Of a DNA stretch of 64,000 nucleotides, positions 9,128 to 17,987 are shown one piece after another. Where the stretch lies: assembly GCF_030506305.1 (NCBI RefSeq), contig NZ_CP119421.1, positions 2,496,501-2,560,500 on the forward strand, written 5' to 3'. The notes below the pieces were generated by a model. That model did no database searches. It saw only the letters and a program-made list of their open reading frames with translations, and had not been told where the DNA came from. Source of the stretch: Porifericola rhodea (GTDB taxonomy: Bacteria; Bacteroidota; Bacteroidia; Cytophagales; Cyclobacteriaceae). The translations under genes and the position numbers were made by a program. How positions within the stretch are numbered: position 1 is the first letter of the stretch; each line of letters starts with the position of its first letter.

Positions 9128-9796
9128 ATGGAAACAAACTTAGAGTTGATCATAGTAGATGATCATATGCTGTTTAGACAAGGATTAATTCAACTATTAA
9201 ATGAGCGCCTGGAGCAGGTCAATATAAGAGAGGCTAGTAATGGAAAAGAGCTTTTGTCCATGATTAGAAGCCAAAAACCCGAAATAGTGCTGATGGACCT
9301 GGAGATGCCCGAAATGAATGGGATTGAAACCTCTAATGCTTTACTTTCTGACCCTGCCTACAAAGACATTAAAATTATCGTGCTGAGCATGCACGAAAAC
9401 GAAAAATTTGTTTTAGAACTTATTGAGAGTGGTATTCACGGGTACGTACTCAAAGATGCTGACATAGACGAAGTAATTAAAGCTATTGATGTGGTACAGA
9501 GTGGACAGTATTATGTAAGCCAGCATACACTTAATGCCATCCGCAAAGATGTGAACCTAAGCAATCAGTTTGATCATACCTTTGAGTTTGAAGGAGAAAA
9601 ACTCACCGAACGCGAGAAAGAGATCTTACGCCTTATCTGTAAAGAATATACCAATAAGGAGATGGCTGACGAGCTAAATCTTAGTGTGAGAACTATTGAC
9701 GGTCATCGTAACCGTATCCTGAAAAAAACCGGAATGAAAAATACGGCAGGCCTTATTAAATATGCTTTGCAAAAGGGTATTTATAGCCTGGATTAG
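9128..9796 (+). CDS. NarL/LuxR-family response regulator
   Basis: 222 residues. The receiver domain (about 5-122) has the acidic pair VDDH at 10-13, a phospho-acceptor Asp at 57 in LMDLEMPEMNG, and the conserved Lys in GYVLKDAD. The C-terminal LuxR-type HTH (about 155-215) includes LTEREKEILRLI, TNKEMADELNLSVRTIDGH and the recognition helix. It is a two-component DNA-binding regulator. No histidine kinase is adjacent; the only one in the window is 31 kb away. The 3' end overlaps the convergent transporter gene by 4 bases. Confidence 0.95.
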   Translation: METNLELIIVDDHMLFRQGLIQLLNERLEQVNIREASNGKELLSMIRSQKPEIVLMDLEMPEMNGIETSNALLSDPAYKDIKIIVLSMHENEKFVLELIESGIHGYVLKDADIDEVIKAIDVVQSGQYYVSQHTLNAIRKDVNLSNQFDHTFEFEGEKLTEREKEILRLICKEYTNKEMADELNLSVRTIDGHRNRILKKTGMKNTAGLIKYALQKGIYSLD

Positions 9797-10596
9797 TCAA
9801 TGGAGATGTCCTGACTTGCCTCATTCATCATCTGCTCTGCTAAATCCTTGCCCAGAAAACTGTCAATCAGGTAGTGGGCAAGGTAAAGTAGGGGAGTAAG
9901 CACTACCGCAACTACAAACTTATAAATGTAGTTGACAATACCCACCGCAATTACCTGGGGCAAAGCCCAGTTGCCAAAAACATAGAAGGCGATAAACAGT
10001 ACTACAAAACTATCTACTAGCTGAGATACTAGTGTAGAGCCCGTGGCTCTGAGCCATATTTTGCTGCTTCCTGTAATTCTCCTTAGCTTATGAAAAACTA
10101 TCACATCCAGCAACTGCCCGATAAGAAAGGCTACTAATGAGCCGATAATAATACCCAGTCCCTGACGAAAAATCTTTCTAAAAGCAAAATCTATGTTGAA
10201 CGGATTGCCTTTATCGTCTACCTGATTTACATCTAACCAAAAGTTGGCAGGTGCCAGCTCAGTAACCAGGTAAATGACAACAAAAGCATAGGCAATAAGA
10301 AAAATAGTGAGGTAACTAATCTGTTTCACACCTTTTTTACCAAAATACTCATTGATAATATCAGTAGTAATAAAAACTACTGGCCAAATTACAGCACCAG
10401 CAGTAAGGTTAAAGTCTAACACAAAGTCTCCTAGCAGCCGAATTTGAGCGGGAGGAAGAGCCATTGTAGCCTCCGCTGAAAAAATTTTTACTCCTATTAA
10501 CTCTGCCAGTAATGCATTAGTTAAAAAAATACCGCTTAAAACGATAAAAAGAATGTTTCTTTTATGTTTGCTGGTACTGCTTTCCACAACTATCAA
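9793..10596 (-). CDS. yhhQ: Queuosine precursor transporter (YhhQ/VUT family)
   Basis: 267 residues with about six membrane segments, matching the COG1738/DUF165 family. Seen are the N-terminal IFLTNALLAELIGVKIF helix, VIWPVVFITTDIINEYFGKK (TTDIxNEYFG is the family's hallmark), a polar insert VDDKGNPFNIDFAF, and QLVDSFVVLFIAFY in the C-terminal half. The E. coli member imports 7-cyano-7-deazaguanine or 7-aminomethyl-7-deazaguanine for tRNA queuosine. The 5' end overlaps the upstream RNase Z gene by 4 bases, so translation is probably coupled, and both proteins act in tRNA maturation. Substrate is inferred from the family. Confidence 0.88.
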   Translation of the reverse strand: MIVVESSTSKHKRNILFIVLSGIFLTNALLAELIGVKIFSAEATMALPPAQIRLLGDFVLDFNLTAGAVIWPVVFITTDIINEYFGKKGVKQISYLTIFLIAYAFVVIYLVTELAPANFWLDVNQVDDKGNPFNIDFAFRKIFRQGLGIIIGSLVAFLIGQLLDVIVFHKLRRITGSSKIWLRATGSTLVSQLVDSFVVLFIAFYVFGNWALPQVIAVGIVNYIYKFVVAVVLTPLLYLAHYLIDSFLGKDLAEQMMNEASQDISID

Positions 10597-11510
10597 TCTT
10601 CAATGTTGTGATCTTCCCCCTCTACGGCCAGAGAGGTATTAGGAAATACTGACTGAGCTTCTTTGAGCAGTGGTTGCAGATCTTTATAACGGCTGGAGTA
10701 ATGTCCAATAATAAGATGGCCGACATTTGCCTTAGCAGCTATGGTAGCGGCATCTATTGTGGTGGAGTGATAGCGCTCTCTAGCTTTTTCTGCCTGGTCG
10801 TGCATGAATGTAGCTTCGTGATAGAGTAGGTCTACACCCTCTATTATTGAGAGGATACGTTCGTTATAACGGGTATCTGAACAATAGGCATAGGAACGGC
10901 TTTTGCGAGCAGGTAGGGTAAGCTCTTCATTACTGTAACGTAGTCTGCCTTCAGCATCATAAAGGTTTCTACCTTCTTTAAGCTCCAGAATGTCAGCAAC
11001 GCTTATCTCCCGGTTTAGTTTTTCTTTGTTAATTCTCCGGGGCTTAGGTTTTTCTTTGAACAGGTATCCGCTACAGGCAATACCATGATCTAAAGGAATA
11101 CTTTGAACGGTAAAACAAGAGGTATCCAGCAAAGTATAAGACTCTTGGCTATCTACAACATTAAAGTGAATTTTAAACCTTAGGTTGGCATTGGTAGCTC
11201 TCATCTGAACAGTAACAATTTCTGAGAGCTGGTAAGGACCGAAGATGTGCAGGTCTTCAGTCCTACCGTTTAGGTTCATGGTATTTATCAGTCCGATAAG
11301 GCCGTAGATATGATCTCCGTGTAGGTGGCTGATAAAAATATAGTTGATTCGGCTAACTCTGGCTTTAAACTTAAGGAGCTGCATCTGGGTGCCTTCTCCA
11401 CAATCAATAAGCATGTGGTAGTTTTCCAGATTGAGCAAATGGCTACTTTGATGCCTGCCATAAGCCGGAGTAGCGGAGTTAGACCCTAATATTTTGAGCA
11501 GAAAAGCCAA
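10593..11510 (-). CDS. rnz: Ribonuclease Z (tRNA 3' endonuclease)
   Basis: 305 residues, typical of short RNase Z. It is a zinc metallo-beta-lactamase-fold endonuclease that removes the 3' trailer of tRNA precursors. The zinc motif SHLHGDHIYGL is at 61-71. The N-terminal GSNSATPAYGRHQSS, the flexible-arm region around 155-190, the SDTRY metal-bridging Asp, ATFMHDQAEKARERYHST and LIIGHYSSRY are all present. It sits 3 bases after the STAS gene and overlaps the queuosine transporter by 4 bases, giving a three-gene unit. Confidence 0.95.
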   Translation of the reverse strand: MAFLLKILGSNSATPAYGRHQSSHLLNLENYHMLIDCGEGTQMQLLKFKARVSRINYIFISHLHGDHIYGLIGLINTMNLNGRTEDLHIFGPYQLSEIVTVQMRATNANLRFKIHFNVVDSQESYTLLDTSCFTVQSIPLDHGIACSGYLFKEKPKPRRINKEKLNREISVADILELKEGRNLYDAEGRLRYSNEELTLPARKSRSYAYCSDTRYNERILSIIEGVDLLYHEATFMHDQAEKARERYHSTTIDAATIAAKANVGHLIIGHYSSRYKDLQPLLKEAQSVFPNTSLAVEGEDHNIED

Positions 11511-11513
11511 TGC

Positions 11514-11909
11514 TTAGTCCACACCATTATCGTTGTCAGAACCGTTGTTCAGGTCTTTCTCAATTTCGTTCATAAACACTGCATCTACTGCTTCTTCCAG
11601 GGTAGGAATTACTGTCATGACGTTATCCAGTTGAGAAATCTTGATTAGCTTCATTACATGCTCGTTCAGGCAGCACATGATAAACATACCTCCATCTTCG
11701 CGGAAGATTCGGTTACCTACCAATAATGCGCTCAGCCCTGAAGAGTCTGTGTATTTTACCTGGCTCATGTTAAGAATCAGGTTTTTTACGCCCTCAGCAT
11801 GCATGGTAATAAGTTCTGACTTAAGTTCAGGAGCAATAGAAGCATCTAATTTTTCCTCCTGAAGAAGAAAAGTACTGTACTGCTCTTTTTTGTCTATAGA
11901 ATATTTCAT
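11514..11909 (-). CDS. STAS-domain anti-sigma-factor antagonist-like protein
   Basis: 131 residues with a single STAS domain (about 5-112). The phosphorylatable-Ser region reads VKYTDSSGLSALLVGNRIF, as in SpoIIAA-like antagonists. An acidic tail DLNNGSDNDNGVD follows. In the family, dephosphorylated STAS proteins bind an anti-sigma kinase; no such kinase or sigma factor is adjacent, so the partner is unknown. It is first in the STAS-rnz-yhhQ unit. Confidence 0.88.
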   Translation of the reverse strand: MKYSIDKKEQYSTFLLQEEKLDASIAPELKSELITMHAEGVKNLILNMSQVKYTDSSGLSALLVGNRIFREDGGMFIMCCLNEHVMKLIKISQLDNVMTVIPTLEEAVDAVFMNEIEKDLNNGSDNDNGVD

Positions 11910-12045
11910 CTGGTTATTAATTTATTTTTTGCTGGCCTTCTATGGGCCTTAAGAAACCAGGCGTAGCTGCCATTTGTATGCTGCTTTACGCCTGCCTCAT
12001 GATACACATTGTTTAATGAAGGTTAGAAGACGTTAATTTACAAAA

Positions 12046-12981
12046 CTATAAGGCATTTATTATGTTTTGCTCTATTCTCTTAGCCATGTCCTCTGTATTT
12101 TCTCTTACAAATGGTTTGGCTGTTATTTTTTCATAAAGTTCTATATAACGCTCAGAGATATTATTTACCACTTCGTCAGTCATCTCTGGCATAGCTTGTC
12201 CTTCTTTACCCTGAAAGCCCTCAGAGATTAACCATTGACGGACAAACTCTTTAGAGAGCTGTTTCTGGGTTTCACCCTTTTGCTGTCGTTCCTCATAACC
12301 CTCCGCATAGAAGTAGCGAGAAGAGTCCGGAGTATGAATTTCATCAATCAGGTGTATACTGCCGTCAAATGTACCAAATTCATACTTCGTATCTACCAAA
12401 ATTAGACCTCTACTTTTGGCAATGTTGGTACCACGCTCAAATAAGCGGTACGTATACTCCTCCAGTCGCTTATATTCCTTTTCTGGTACCAGCCCCTGAG
12501 CGATAATTTCCTCACGCGAAATATCCTCATCGTGTCCTTCCTGAGCCTTGGTGGCAGGAGTAATAATAGGTTGCGGCAAAGGATCATTCTCCTTGAGGCC
12601 TTCTGGCAGACTTACCCCGCACAGGCTTCGTTTACCGTCACGGTATTCTCTCCAGGCATGCCCTGCCAGATAACCTCTAATTACCATTTCTATAGGATAA
12701 GGCTTGCAGTTAAAGCCTAACATGGCATTAGGGTCTGGCATAGCCGTTACCCAGTTAGGTACGATATCTGCCGTAGCATTTAAAAAGTCAAAGGCAATCT
12801 GGCTTAGTACCTGCCCTTTGTAAGGTATTGCCCGTGGCAAAATTACATCAAAAGCAGATATACGATCTGTCGCGATCAGTACAATTTGCTTATCTAAAAA
12901 ATATACGTCCCGAACTTTACCGCTATAAAAGCCAGTCTGGCCGGGTAGCTCAAAACGGGTTTCAGTTATAGTATTTCCCAT
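12046..12981 (-). CDS. purC: Phosphoribosylaminoimidazole-succinocarboxamide synthase
   Basis: SAICAR synthase joins CAIR and aspartate with ATP in purine synthesis. 311 residues, in the longer branch of the family. Key blocks are [19 protein letters not shown] (nucleotide-binding start), [54 protein letters not shown], and [11 protein letters not shown] followed by [15 protein letters not shown]. No other pur gene is nearby, so it is transcribed on its own or with minus-strand neighbours. Confidence 0.97.
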   Translation of the reverse strand: MGNTITETRFELPGQTGFYSGKVRDVYFLDKQIVLIATDRISAFDVILPRAIPYKGQVLSQIAFDFLNATADIVPNWVTAMPDPNAMLGFNCKPYPIEMVIRGYLAGHAWREYRDGKRSLCGVSLPEGLKENDPLPQPIITPATKAQEGHDEDISREEIIAQGLVPEKEYKRLEEYTYRLFERGTNIAKSRGLILVDTKYEFGTFDGSIHLIDEIHTPDSSRYFYAEGYEERQQKGETQKQLSKEFVRQWLISEGFQGKEGQAMPEMTDEVVNNISERYIELYEKITAKPFVRENTEDMAKRIEQNIINAL

Positions 12982-13083
12982 AAGCGGGCAAAGTTAATGA
13001 TATGTAGAGAAAAAAGATACGTTATATCAAAACTTGATGCAAAAATAGCGGTAGTTCATGATATAAAAAGTATGGCCAGGAGC

Positions 13084-14415
13084 TTATTTAGTATTGCTGT
13101 AGTTTTTGGTGTCTAATATGTTGCCCTGAGTATCGTATGTAATCCACTCTCCAGTTTTTTTGCCTCCACTATAAGTACCTTCTTCTGCCAGACTTCCATC
13201 TTCGTGGAAAGCTTTAAAAGGACCCTGTTTGGCGCCAAAGTAATAGGTAGTTTCGCTTTTCAACTCACCAGAAGGGTAATACACTTTGTTTTTGCCAGTT
13301 TTACGACCCTTGTTGTAGTCCTGTGTGCTTTGGATACGTCCGTTTTCAAAGTAATTGATAAGCGTACCATGCAGCACTCCATTTTGATAGGGCTCTTCTT
13401 TCTTGGGTTTAGCATTAGGGTAGTAGCTTTTCCAGCTACCTTTAGGTTTTTTATCCTGACTATAGGCCTGCTCAGCTTTTAGGGTGCCATCTTCATAATA
13501 TTGTTTTTTGCTTATTCCTTCATCTTCATGAATAAGCAGAGCAGAAAGCTGCCCATTGGAGAAGTAGGTTTTGTGCTCTCCAATCTCTTTCCCTTTACGG
13601 TACTGGCTTTGCATTTTTAGCGAGCCATCCTGAAAATAATATTTTGCTTCTCCGTCCAGAAAACCTTCTTTGTAAACTTCATCACGAAGGAGTTGCCCCT
13701 CCTGGCTGTAGGACTGTGAACTACCGTGGCGCTGCCCCTTACGAAAGGTAGTTTTATCAGCAACCTGGCCATTTGGATGATATTCAGTAACCAGCCCATC
13801 AACTACTCCTTTCTGGTAGTTTAGTTCTACTCTTATAGATCCATCTTTGTAGTACCTTTTTGCAGGGCCATGCTGCTGCCCGCCCTGGTAAGTAATTTCC
13901 TCCTGAAGATTCCCATTAGGGTAGTAAGCTTCTATTTTACCTTCTGGCTTACCATTCAAGAACTGTGTTTTATTTTTTAGTGTACCGTCATTATAGTACA
14001 GCTTAAGTGCCCCCTGTAAGGTGTCGTTAACATAAGTAGCCGTCTGAATAGTATCGCCTTGCGGGCTCAGCACAATTACTTCTCCGTTTTTGATGCCCTT
14101 TTCAAAAGGGGTAAGTCTCTGGAGAGAACCATCAGTGTAATAATCTTTAAGCGCACCGCTCAGTTTGCCTTTTTCAAAAGAGGCCGTAGTGGCCAGTTGC
14201 CCATCCTCGTAATACTTCTGGTACATACCCTGTACCATACTACTATCTTTATCAAGAACATAATATTTCTCTTTCAGAATAGTCTGGGCTGAGTCATAGT
14301 ATGTTTGAATAAGAGTAGTTTGCTGTGCTACGGAAGTAGTTGTACTACAGAAAGTTATAATTATAAAAGTGCAAAGCAGAAGGCAGTATTTTATCATTTT
14401 TTGCTCTTTGGTCAA
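13084..14415 (-). CDS. Exported YwqK/MORN-repeat protein
   Basis: 443 residues. An N-terminal hydrophobic signal (YCLLLCTFIIITFCSTTTSVAQQ) is followed by about sixteen 22-24-residue repeats of the form YYxDGxLxxxxxYxxGKxxG, for example YYNDGTLKNKTQFLNGKPEG and YYPSGELKSETTYYFG. These beta-hairpin repeats (MORN_2, annotated as YwqK antitoxin-like) form elongated solenoids. Databases often call such proteins toxin-antitoxin antitoxins, but export and repeat number argue for a surface or periplasmic structural or binding role. A start a few codons later at MIKYCLL is possible. Confidence 0.82.
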   Translation of the reverse strand: MTKEQKMIKYCLLLCTFIIITFCSTTTSVAQQTTLIQTYYDSAQTILKEKYYVLDKDSSMVQGMYQKYYEDGQLATTASFEKGKLSGALKDYYTDGSLQRLTPFEKGIKNGEVIVLSPQGDTIQTATYVNDTLQGALKLYYNDGTLKNKTQFLNGKPEGKIEAYYPNGNLQEEITYQGGQQHGPAKRYYKDGSIRVELNYQKGVVDGLVTEYHPNGQVADKTTFRKGQRHGSSQSYSQEGQLLRDEVYKEGFLDGEAKYYFQDGSLKMQSQYRKGKEIGEHKTYFSNGQLSALLIHEDEGISKKQYYEDGTLKAEQAYSQDKKPKGSWKSYYPNAKPKKEEPYQNGVLHGTLINYFENGRIQSTQDYNKGRKTGKNKVYYPSGELKSETTYYFGAKQGPFKAFHEDGSLAEEGTYSGGKKTGEWITYDTQGNILDTKNYSNTK

Positions 14416-14447
14416 ATATCAGGTTTATCCTCTAACAAAGGATAACG

Positions 14448-15425
14448 TTATTTGATCCTTACTAGCGTGGCACCAAAGCCAAATTTTTCTTTCATACTAT
14501 CTTCAAAGTATTTGATGCCCTGCATTTTTGATAGTTTTTTATGGATACGGTTTCTTAATGTTCCATTTCCTACACCGTGAATGAAGGTGATTTCATCCAT
14601 TCCGGTAGCAATAGCTCTGTCCAGGGTTTCTTCAAAAGTTTTCAGCTGTAGCTCCATCATATCATTATTGTTCATGGTATCATAGCTCTTGGTCAGCTTT
14701 TCTATATGCAGGTCTACCTGTTGCGGAGGACGGCTGAAACTTATACGGTTAGCTACATCCTGCTCCTGTGTATTGGCATAAATACGCTCCTTTACTTTAT
14801 CCGGGTCTATAGGTTTTCCTCCGGCACCGCCCTCGTCTATCTGAAATAGGAATGCGGGTTTATCAATAATAGGCGCCTGACTTTGGCTCTTGAAAAATGT
14901 GGAGGCTTTAAATTTTAGTTTACGCGTAAGGGGTTCTCTCAGACTAAAGTAGCCATTTCGGAAAAAGAGAGTCTGAATAACAATTGTGGGCCACTGATCA
15001 AACTGACTTACGAGCACATCTTTAATCTTAACATAGTTATTGGCTTCTAAAGAACCCGAAATAAGACCTTTAAAGTTTTCGTTAGACTCTTCTCCAATGA
15101 GGTAGGGCATTTCAAATTCGGTATTGTTAACAAAGTATGCACTTAGTTGCTTGTCATTAAACTGAACAAACGCAATGTACATTCCCTGTCGGCTTCGGGT
15201 TTTGCTTACCTCCTGAGGGCTGGGCGCTTTATGAGTGACTGAAGATGTTTTTTCCTGTTTAAAGTAGTCTGCCTCTTCTTTGGCTACTACTACTACCTCC
15301 GCTCTCATGACGGGAATAGGAAAGCCATCTTCTATTTCGACTTCTATGAGGCCATCGTCCATAAACCGAGTGATGATACCCTCTTCGCTACCACGTAGCA
15401 TCCTTACTTTATCTCCTATTTTCAT
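14448..15425 (-). CDS. DUF2027 and Smr-domain protein
   Basis: 325 residues. The N-terminus has a KOW/SH3-like beta segment (GDKVRMLRGSEEGIITRFMD), then a linker and the DUF2027 beta domain (about 85-215). A C-terminal Smr domain (about 235-325) carries VDLHIEKLTKSYDTM and ITFIHGVGNGTLRNRIHKKL, the catalytic-type HGxGxG loop. Smr domains are nucleases, in MutS2 and related proteins. This stand-alone form, common in Bacteroidota, lacks the MutS ATPase. It is probably a cytoplasmic nucleic-acid-binding protein; its substrate is unknown. Confidence 0.88.
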   Translation of the reverse strand: MKIGDKVRMLRGSEEGIITRFMDDGLIEVEIEDGFPIPVMRAEVVVVAKEEADYFKQEKTSSVTHKAPSPQEVSKTRSRQGMYIAFVQFNDKQLSAYFVNNTEFEMPYLIGEESNENFKGLISGSLEANNYVKIKDVLVSQFDQWPTIVIQTLFFRNGYFSLREPLTRKLKFKASTFFKSQSQAPIIDKPAFLFQIDEGGAGGKPIDPDKVKERIYANTQEQDVANRISFSRPPQQVDLHIEKLTKSYDTMNNNDMMELQLKTFEETLDRAIATGMDEITFIHGVGNGTLRNRIHKKLSKMQGIKYFEDSMKEKFGFGATLVRIK

Positions 15426-15490
15426 CCTTTTGAGTCGTTTGGTAAAAAATGTAAGACAAAGGTAAGCCTAAGCGCGGACTTCTTAAAGTA

Positions 15491-16405
15491 TTAAAAGTAG
15501 AGGGGGTAAAAACGAAAACCTTTTCCTTCCTGATAAGAGAGGGCAGGAGCTGGTAGGTGTATACGCTCGCTCAAATAAATCAGACTGTTTAGTAATTTAT
15601 TTCCTATAGAAGTAGGTGGCTTTCTGAACTCGCGTAAGTCAAAGTCTGCAGCAAGGTAGTACTGACGGTAAGCTTTTAGGCCATAGGCCTCATTTTCATA
15701 ACTTCGGCTGTAAACCATATTTTCGGCACCATAACCTATGGCAAGGTTAAGCCAGTGGGGGAAGTTCTTAGTCCCAAAGAATTTGTCTATATCTACTGAA
15801 AACCAGTAAGTTTGCCCATTATAGTCTTTCAGTAGCTCTTCACTTAGTCCATTTCCCAGAGTATTTGGACGCAAAGGTGCAAAGTCAGTACGATGAAATG
15901 AAAATTTTGGCTGAATGCGAATTTCCTCCCATAGCTCATATTGTATCGGGAGCAAAAGTGCTCCGGCAGTATTGGCAGCCAGATCGCTCCACGAAAACCC
16001 ATAGGCCTGGGAGTACCCATCAAAAACTTCTACCGGAAGCAGTAGCACCTCTCCCATTAAAGCGCCGTACCAGTAGGTCTTCTTATCAGTGAGGCCAGCT
16101 CGCAAAAATGCGTTTGCCCCAAATTGGCTTATATGATAAGCGGAATATAAGTGGCCAGCTTTATCTACCTGCTTCCACTGCTGGCTGTCGTCAAAAACCT
16201 GAAACGATTGACTCTGCTGGTCTTTATACCATAAGGCGTATAGACCAACTTGTGCTAAACTATAGCTGGCACCAGAGATTATTAAAAACCGCTTAAGCTT
16301 TTTTTTGTCTAACGAGCGCTCGGGCTCTTCCATCTGCTGTGCATATGCCTGGTTTAACAAAGAAAAGCAGCAGATCAGGTGTAGAAAATAATGGCGGAAC
16401 TTCAC
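15491..16405 (-). CDS. DUF2279 protein, exported or membrane-anchored
   Basis: 304 residues with a signal peptide (FLHLICCFSLLNQAYAQQ). The family core reads DKAGHLYSAYHISQFGANAF, then YGALMGEVLLLPVEVFDGYS and FSWSDLAANTAGALL. The His, Asp and Glu residues inside hydrophobic segments are conserved in this Bacteroidota family, sometimes called YfiM-like. The C-terminal third looks like outer-membrane beta strands (YWFSVDIDKFFGTKNFPHWL). Its function is unknown and an envelope location is inferred. Confidence 0.8.
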   Translation of the reverse strand: MKFRHYFLHLICCFSLLNQAYAQQMEEPERSLDKKKLKRFLIISGASYSLAQVGLYALWYKDQQSQSFQVFDDSQQWKQVDKAGHLYSAYHISQFGANAFLRAGLTDKKTYWYGALMGEVLLLPVEVFDGYSQAYGFSWSDLAANTAGALLLPIQYELWEEIRIQPKFSFHRTDFAPLRPNTLGNGLSEELLKDYNGQTYWFSVDIDKFFGTKNFPHWLNLAIGYGAENMVYSRSYENEAYGLKAYRQYYLAADFDLREFRKPPTSIGNKLLNSLIYLSERIHLPAPALSYQEGKGFRFYPLYF

Positions 16406-16503
16406 ACAGGCAAGTTAGGCATTCCTCTAGATTGGGCCTTAATGGTATGGCATCAATTCTTAGAAATTATTAAGAGATGTACCAACTGCACCCAGTTTGC
16501 CGA

Positions 16504-17814
16504 TTAGCTGTTGCTGACTGCTTTTTTATACACTTTGAGGGCACGCTCTCGCGCTTCTTTATGGTCTACCATAGGCTCCGGATAATCGTCGGTATCTACT
16601 TCAGGAACCCACTTTTTAATGTATTCGCGATCTTTATCAAACTTATCGGTCTGACTGTAGGGATTAAATATTCTGAAGTAAGGCTGTGCATCCACACCGC
16701 TACCAGCTGCCCACTGCCAACCTCCATTATTGTTAGCCAGCTCGTAGTCAAGCAGTTTTGAGGCAAAATACGCTTCTCCCCAGCGCCAGTCAATGAGCAG
16801 ATGTTTGGTCAGAAAGCTGGCGGTAATCATACGGACACGGTTATGCATATAACCAATCGTATTGAGCTCACGCATACCGGCATCTACAATGGGATAGCCT
16901 GTCTTTCCTTCGCACCAGCGCTGAAACTCATCTTCATTGTTTCGCCAGGAGATTTTGTCGTATTTTGGTTTAAAAGCTTTGTCTACGACTTGTGGGTTAT
17001 GATGAAGAATTTGCATATAAAACTCTCTCCAGATCAGTTCACTCAAAAAAGTGTCGCTAACCTTTAGTATTTCTTCTACCAGTTTACGAATACTGATGGT
17101 ACCAAAACGCAAATGTACCCCTAAACGACTTGTGCCCTCACGCGCAGGATAGTCTCGGGCTTCTTCATACTTTTTGATGAGTTGATCGTCAATTTCGTTT
17201 TTGGGAATTTCTATATCTGAGCGTTCAAAATTCATATCCTGTAGGCTCAGCATACTGTTGGCTTTGGTTTTATGCCAGTTTTCAAAGCTTAGGGCAGAGG
17301 AGAGAGTATTTAACTCTGTTTTCTTAAATTTTTCCAGCCAGGCTTTTTTGTAGGGGGTAAATACTTTGTAGAAGTCACCTGAATTACTCAGAATCTCATC
17401 TTTTTCAAAAATAACCTGGTCTTTAAAAGTATTAAACTCTATATCATGTTCAGCCAGTAGTTTTTCAATAGTCTCATCTCTTTCTTTGGCATAAGGCTCA
17501 TAATCTCTGTTGGTATACACAGCAGCAATATTGTACTTTTTTATAAGCTCCTGATACACCTCTTTGGGCTTACCATAATTTACCAGCATGCTTACTCTTT
17601 TTTCTGCCAGCTGGTTGTGCATGGCCTTTACGGTATCGTATATAAAAGTTACTCGGGCATCTTTAGTATTATCCAGGTCATCCAGAATATTTCGGTCAAA
17701 GATAAACAGAGGCAGTACCGGGTGTTTGTCTTTGAGGGCATAATACAGAGCAGTGTTATCTTCAAACCTTAGGTCGCGGCGGAACCAGAAAATGGAAATT
17801 TTATCAGAACTCAT
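16504..17814 (-). CDS. Deoxyribodipyrimidine photolyase / cryptochrome-family protein
   Basis: 436 residues. It uses light to split cyclobutane pyrimidine dimers. The N-terminal Rossmann domain starts FWFRRDLRFEDNTALYYAL. The FAD-binding C-terminal domain has SELIWREFYMQILHHNP, CEGKTGYPIVDAGMREL, GYMHNRVRMITASFLTK, IDWRWGEAYFASKLLDYE and NNGGWQWAAGSGVDAQPY. The Trp and Asn residues typical of class I CPD photolyases are kept, favouring repair over signalling. Its upstream region faces icd divergently. Confidence 0.95.
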   Translation of the reverse strand: MSSDKISIFWFRRDLRFEDNTALYYALKDKHPVLPLFIFDRNILDDLDNTKDARVTFIYDTVKAMHNQLAEKRVSMLVNYGKPKEVYQELIKKYNIAAVYTNRDYEPYAKERDETIEKLLAEHDIEFNTFKDQVIFEKDEILSNSGDFYKVFTPYKKAWLEKFKKTELNTLSSALSFENWHKTKANSMLSLQDMNFERSDIEIPKNEIDDQLIKKYEEARDYPAREGTSRLGVHLRFGTISIRKLVEEILKVSDTFLSELIWREFYMQILHHNPQVVDKAFKPKYDKISWRNNEDEFQRWCEGKTGYPIVDAGMRELNTIGYMHNRVRMITASFLTKHLLIDWRWGEAYFASKLLDYELANNNGGWQWAAGSGVDAQPYFRIFNPYSQTDKFDKDREYIKKWVPEVDTDDYPEPMVDHKEARERALKVYKKAVSNS

Positions 17815-17987
17815 GAATTATATTATGGGTCAATGTCATTTGCAGACAAAAAAACAACAGGAGGGGCTATAAAGTGTTTGTAAGGAAAGTATCCTTATAT
17901 TGCCAATTATTGGCTAATGCTTCGTTTAGCCATTGAAAATTGTTTAATTTGCCCGAAAATTTTTTAAATACCAAACCTCATAAATCA

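Noticed and set aside
13084-14415. Toxin-antitoxin antitoxin (the usual database name for YwqK repeats)
   Set aside because: The protein has a signal peptide and about sixteen repeats, and no toxin gene is beside it.
17940-17987. TTG start extending icd by 16 codons
   Set aside because: The added residues have no homology pattern and the ATG at 17988 gives the family's normal N-terminus.
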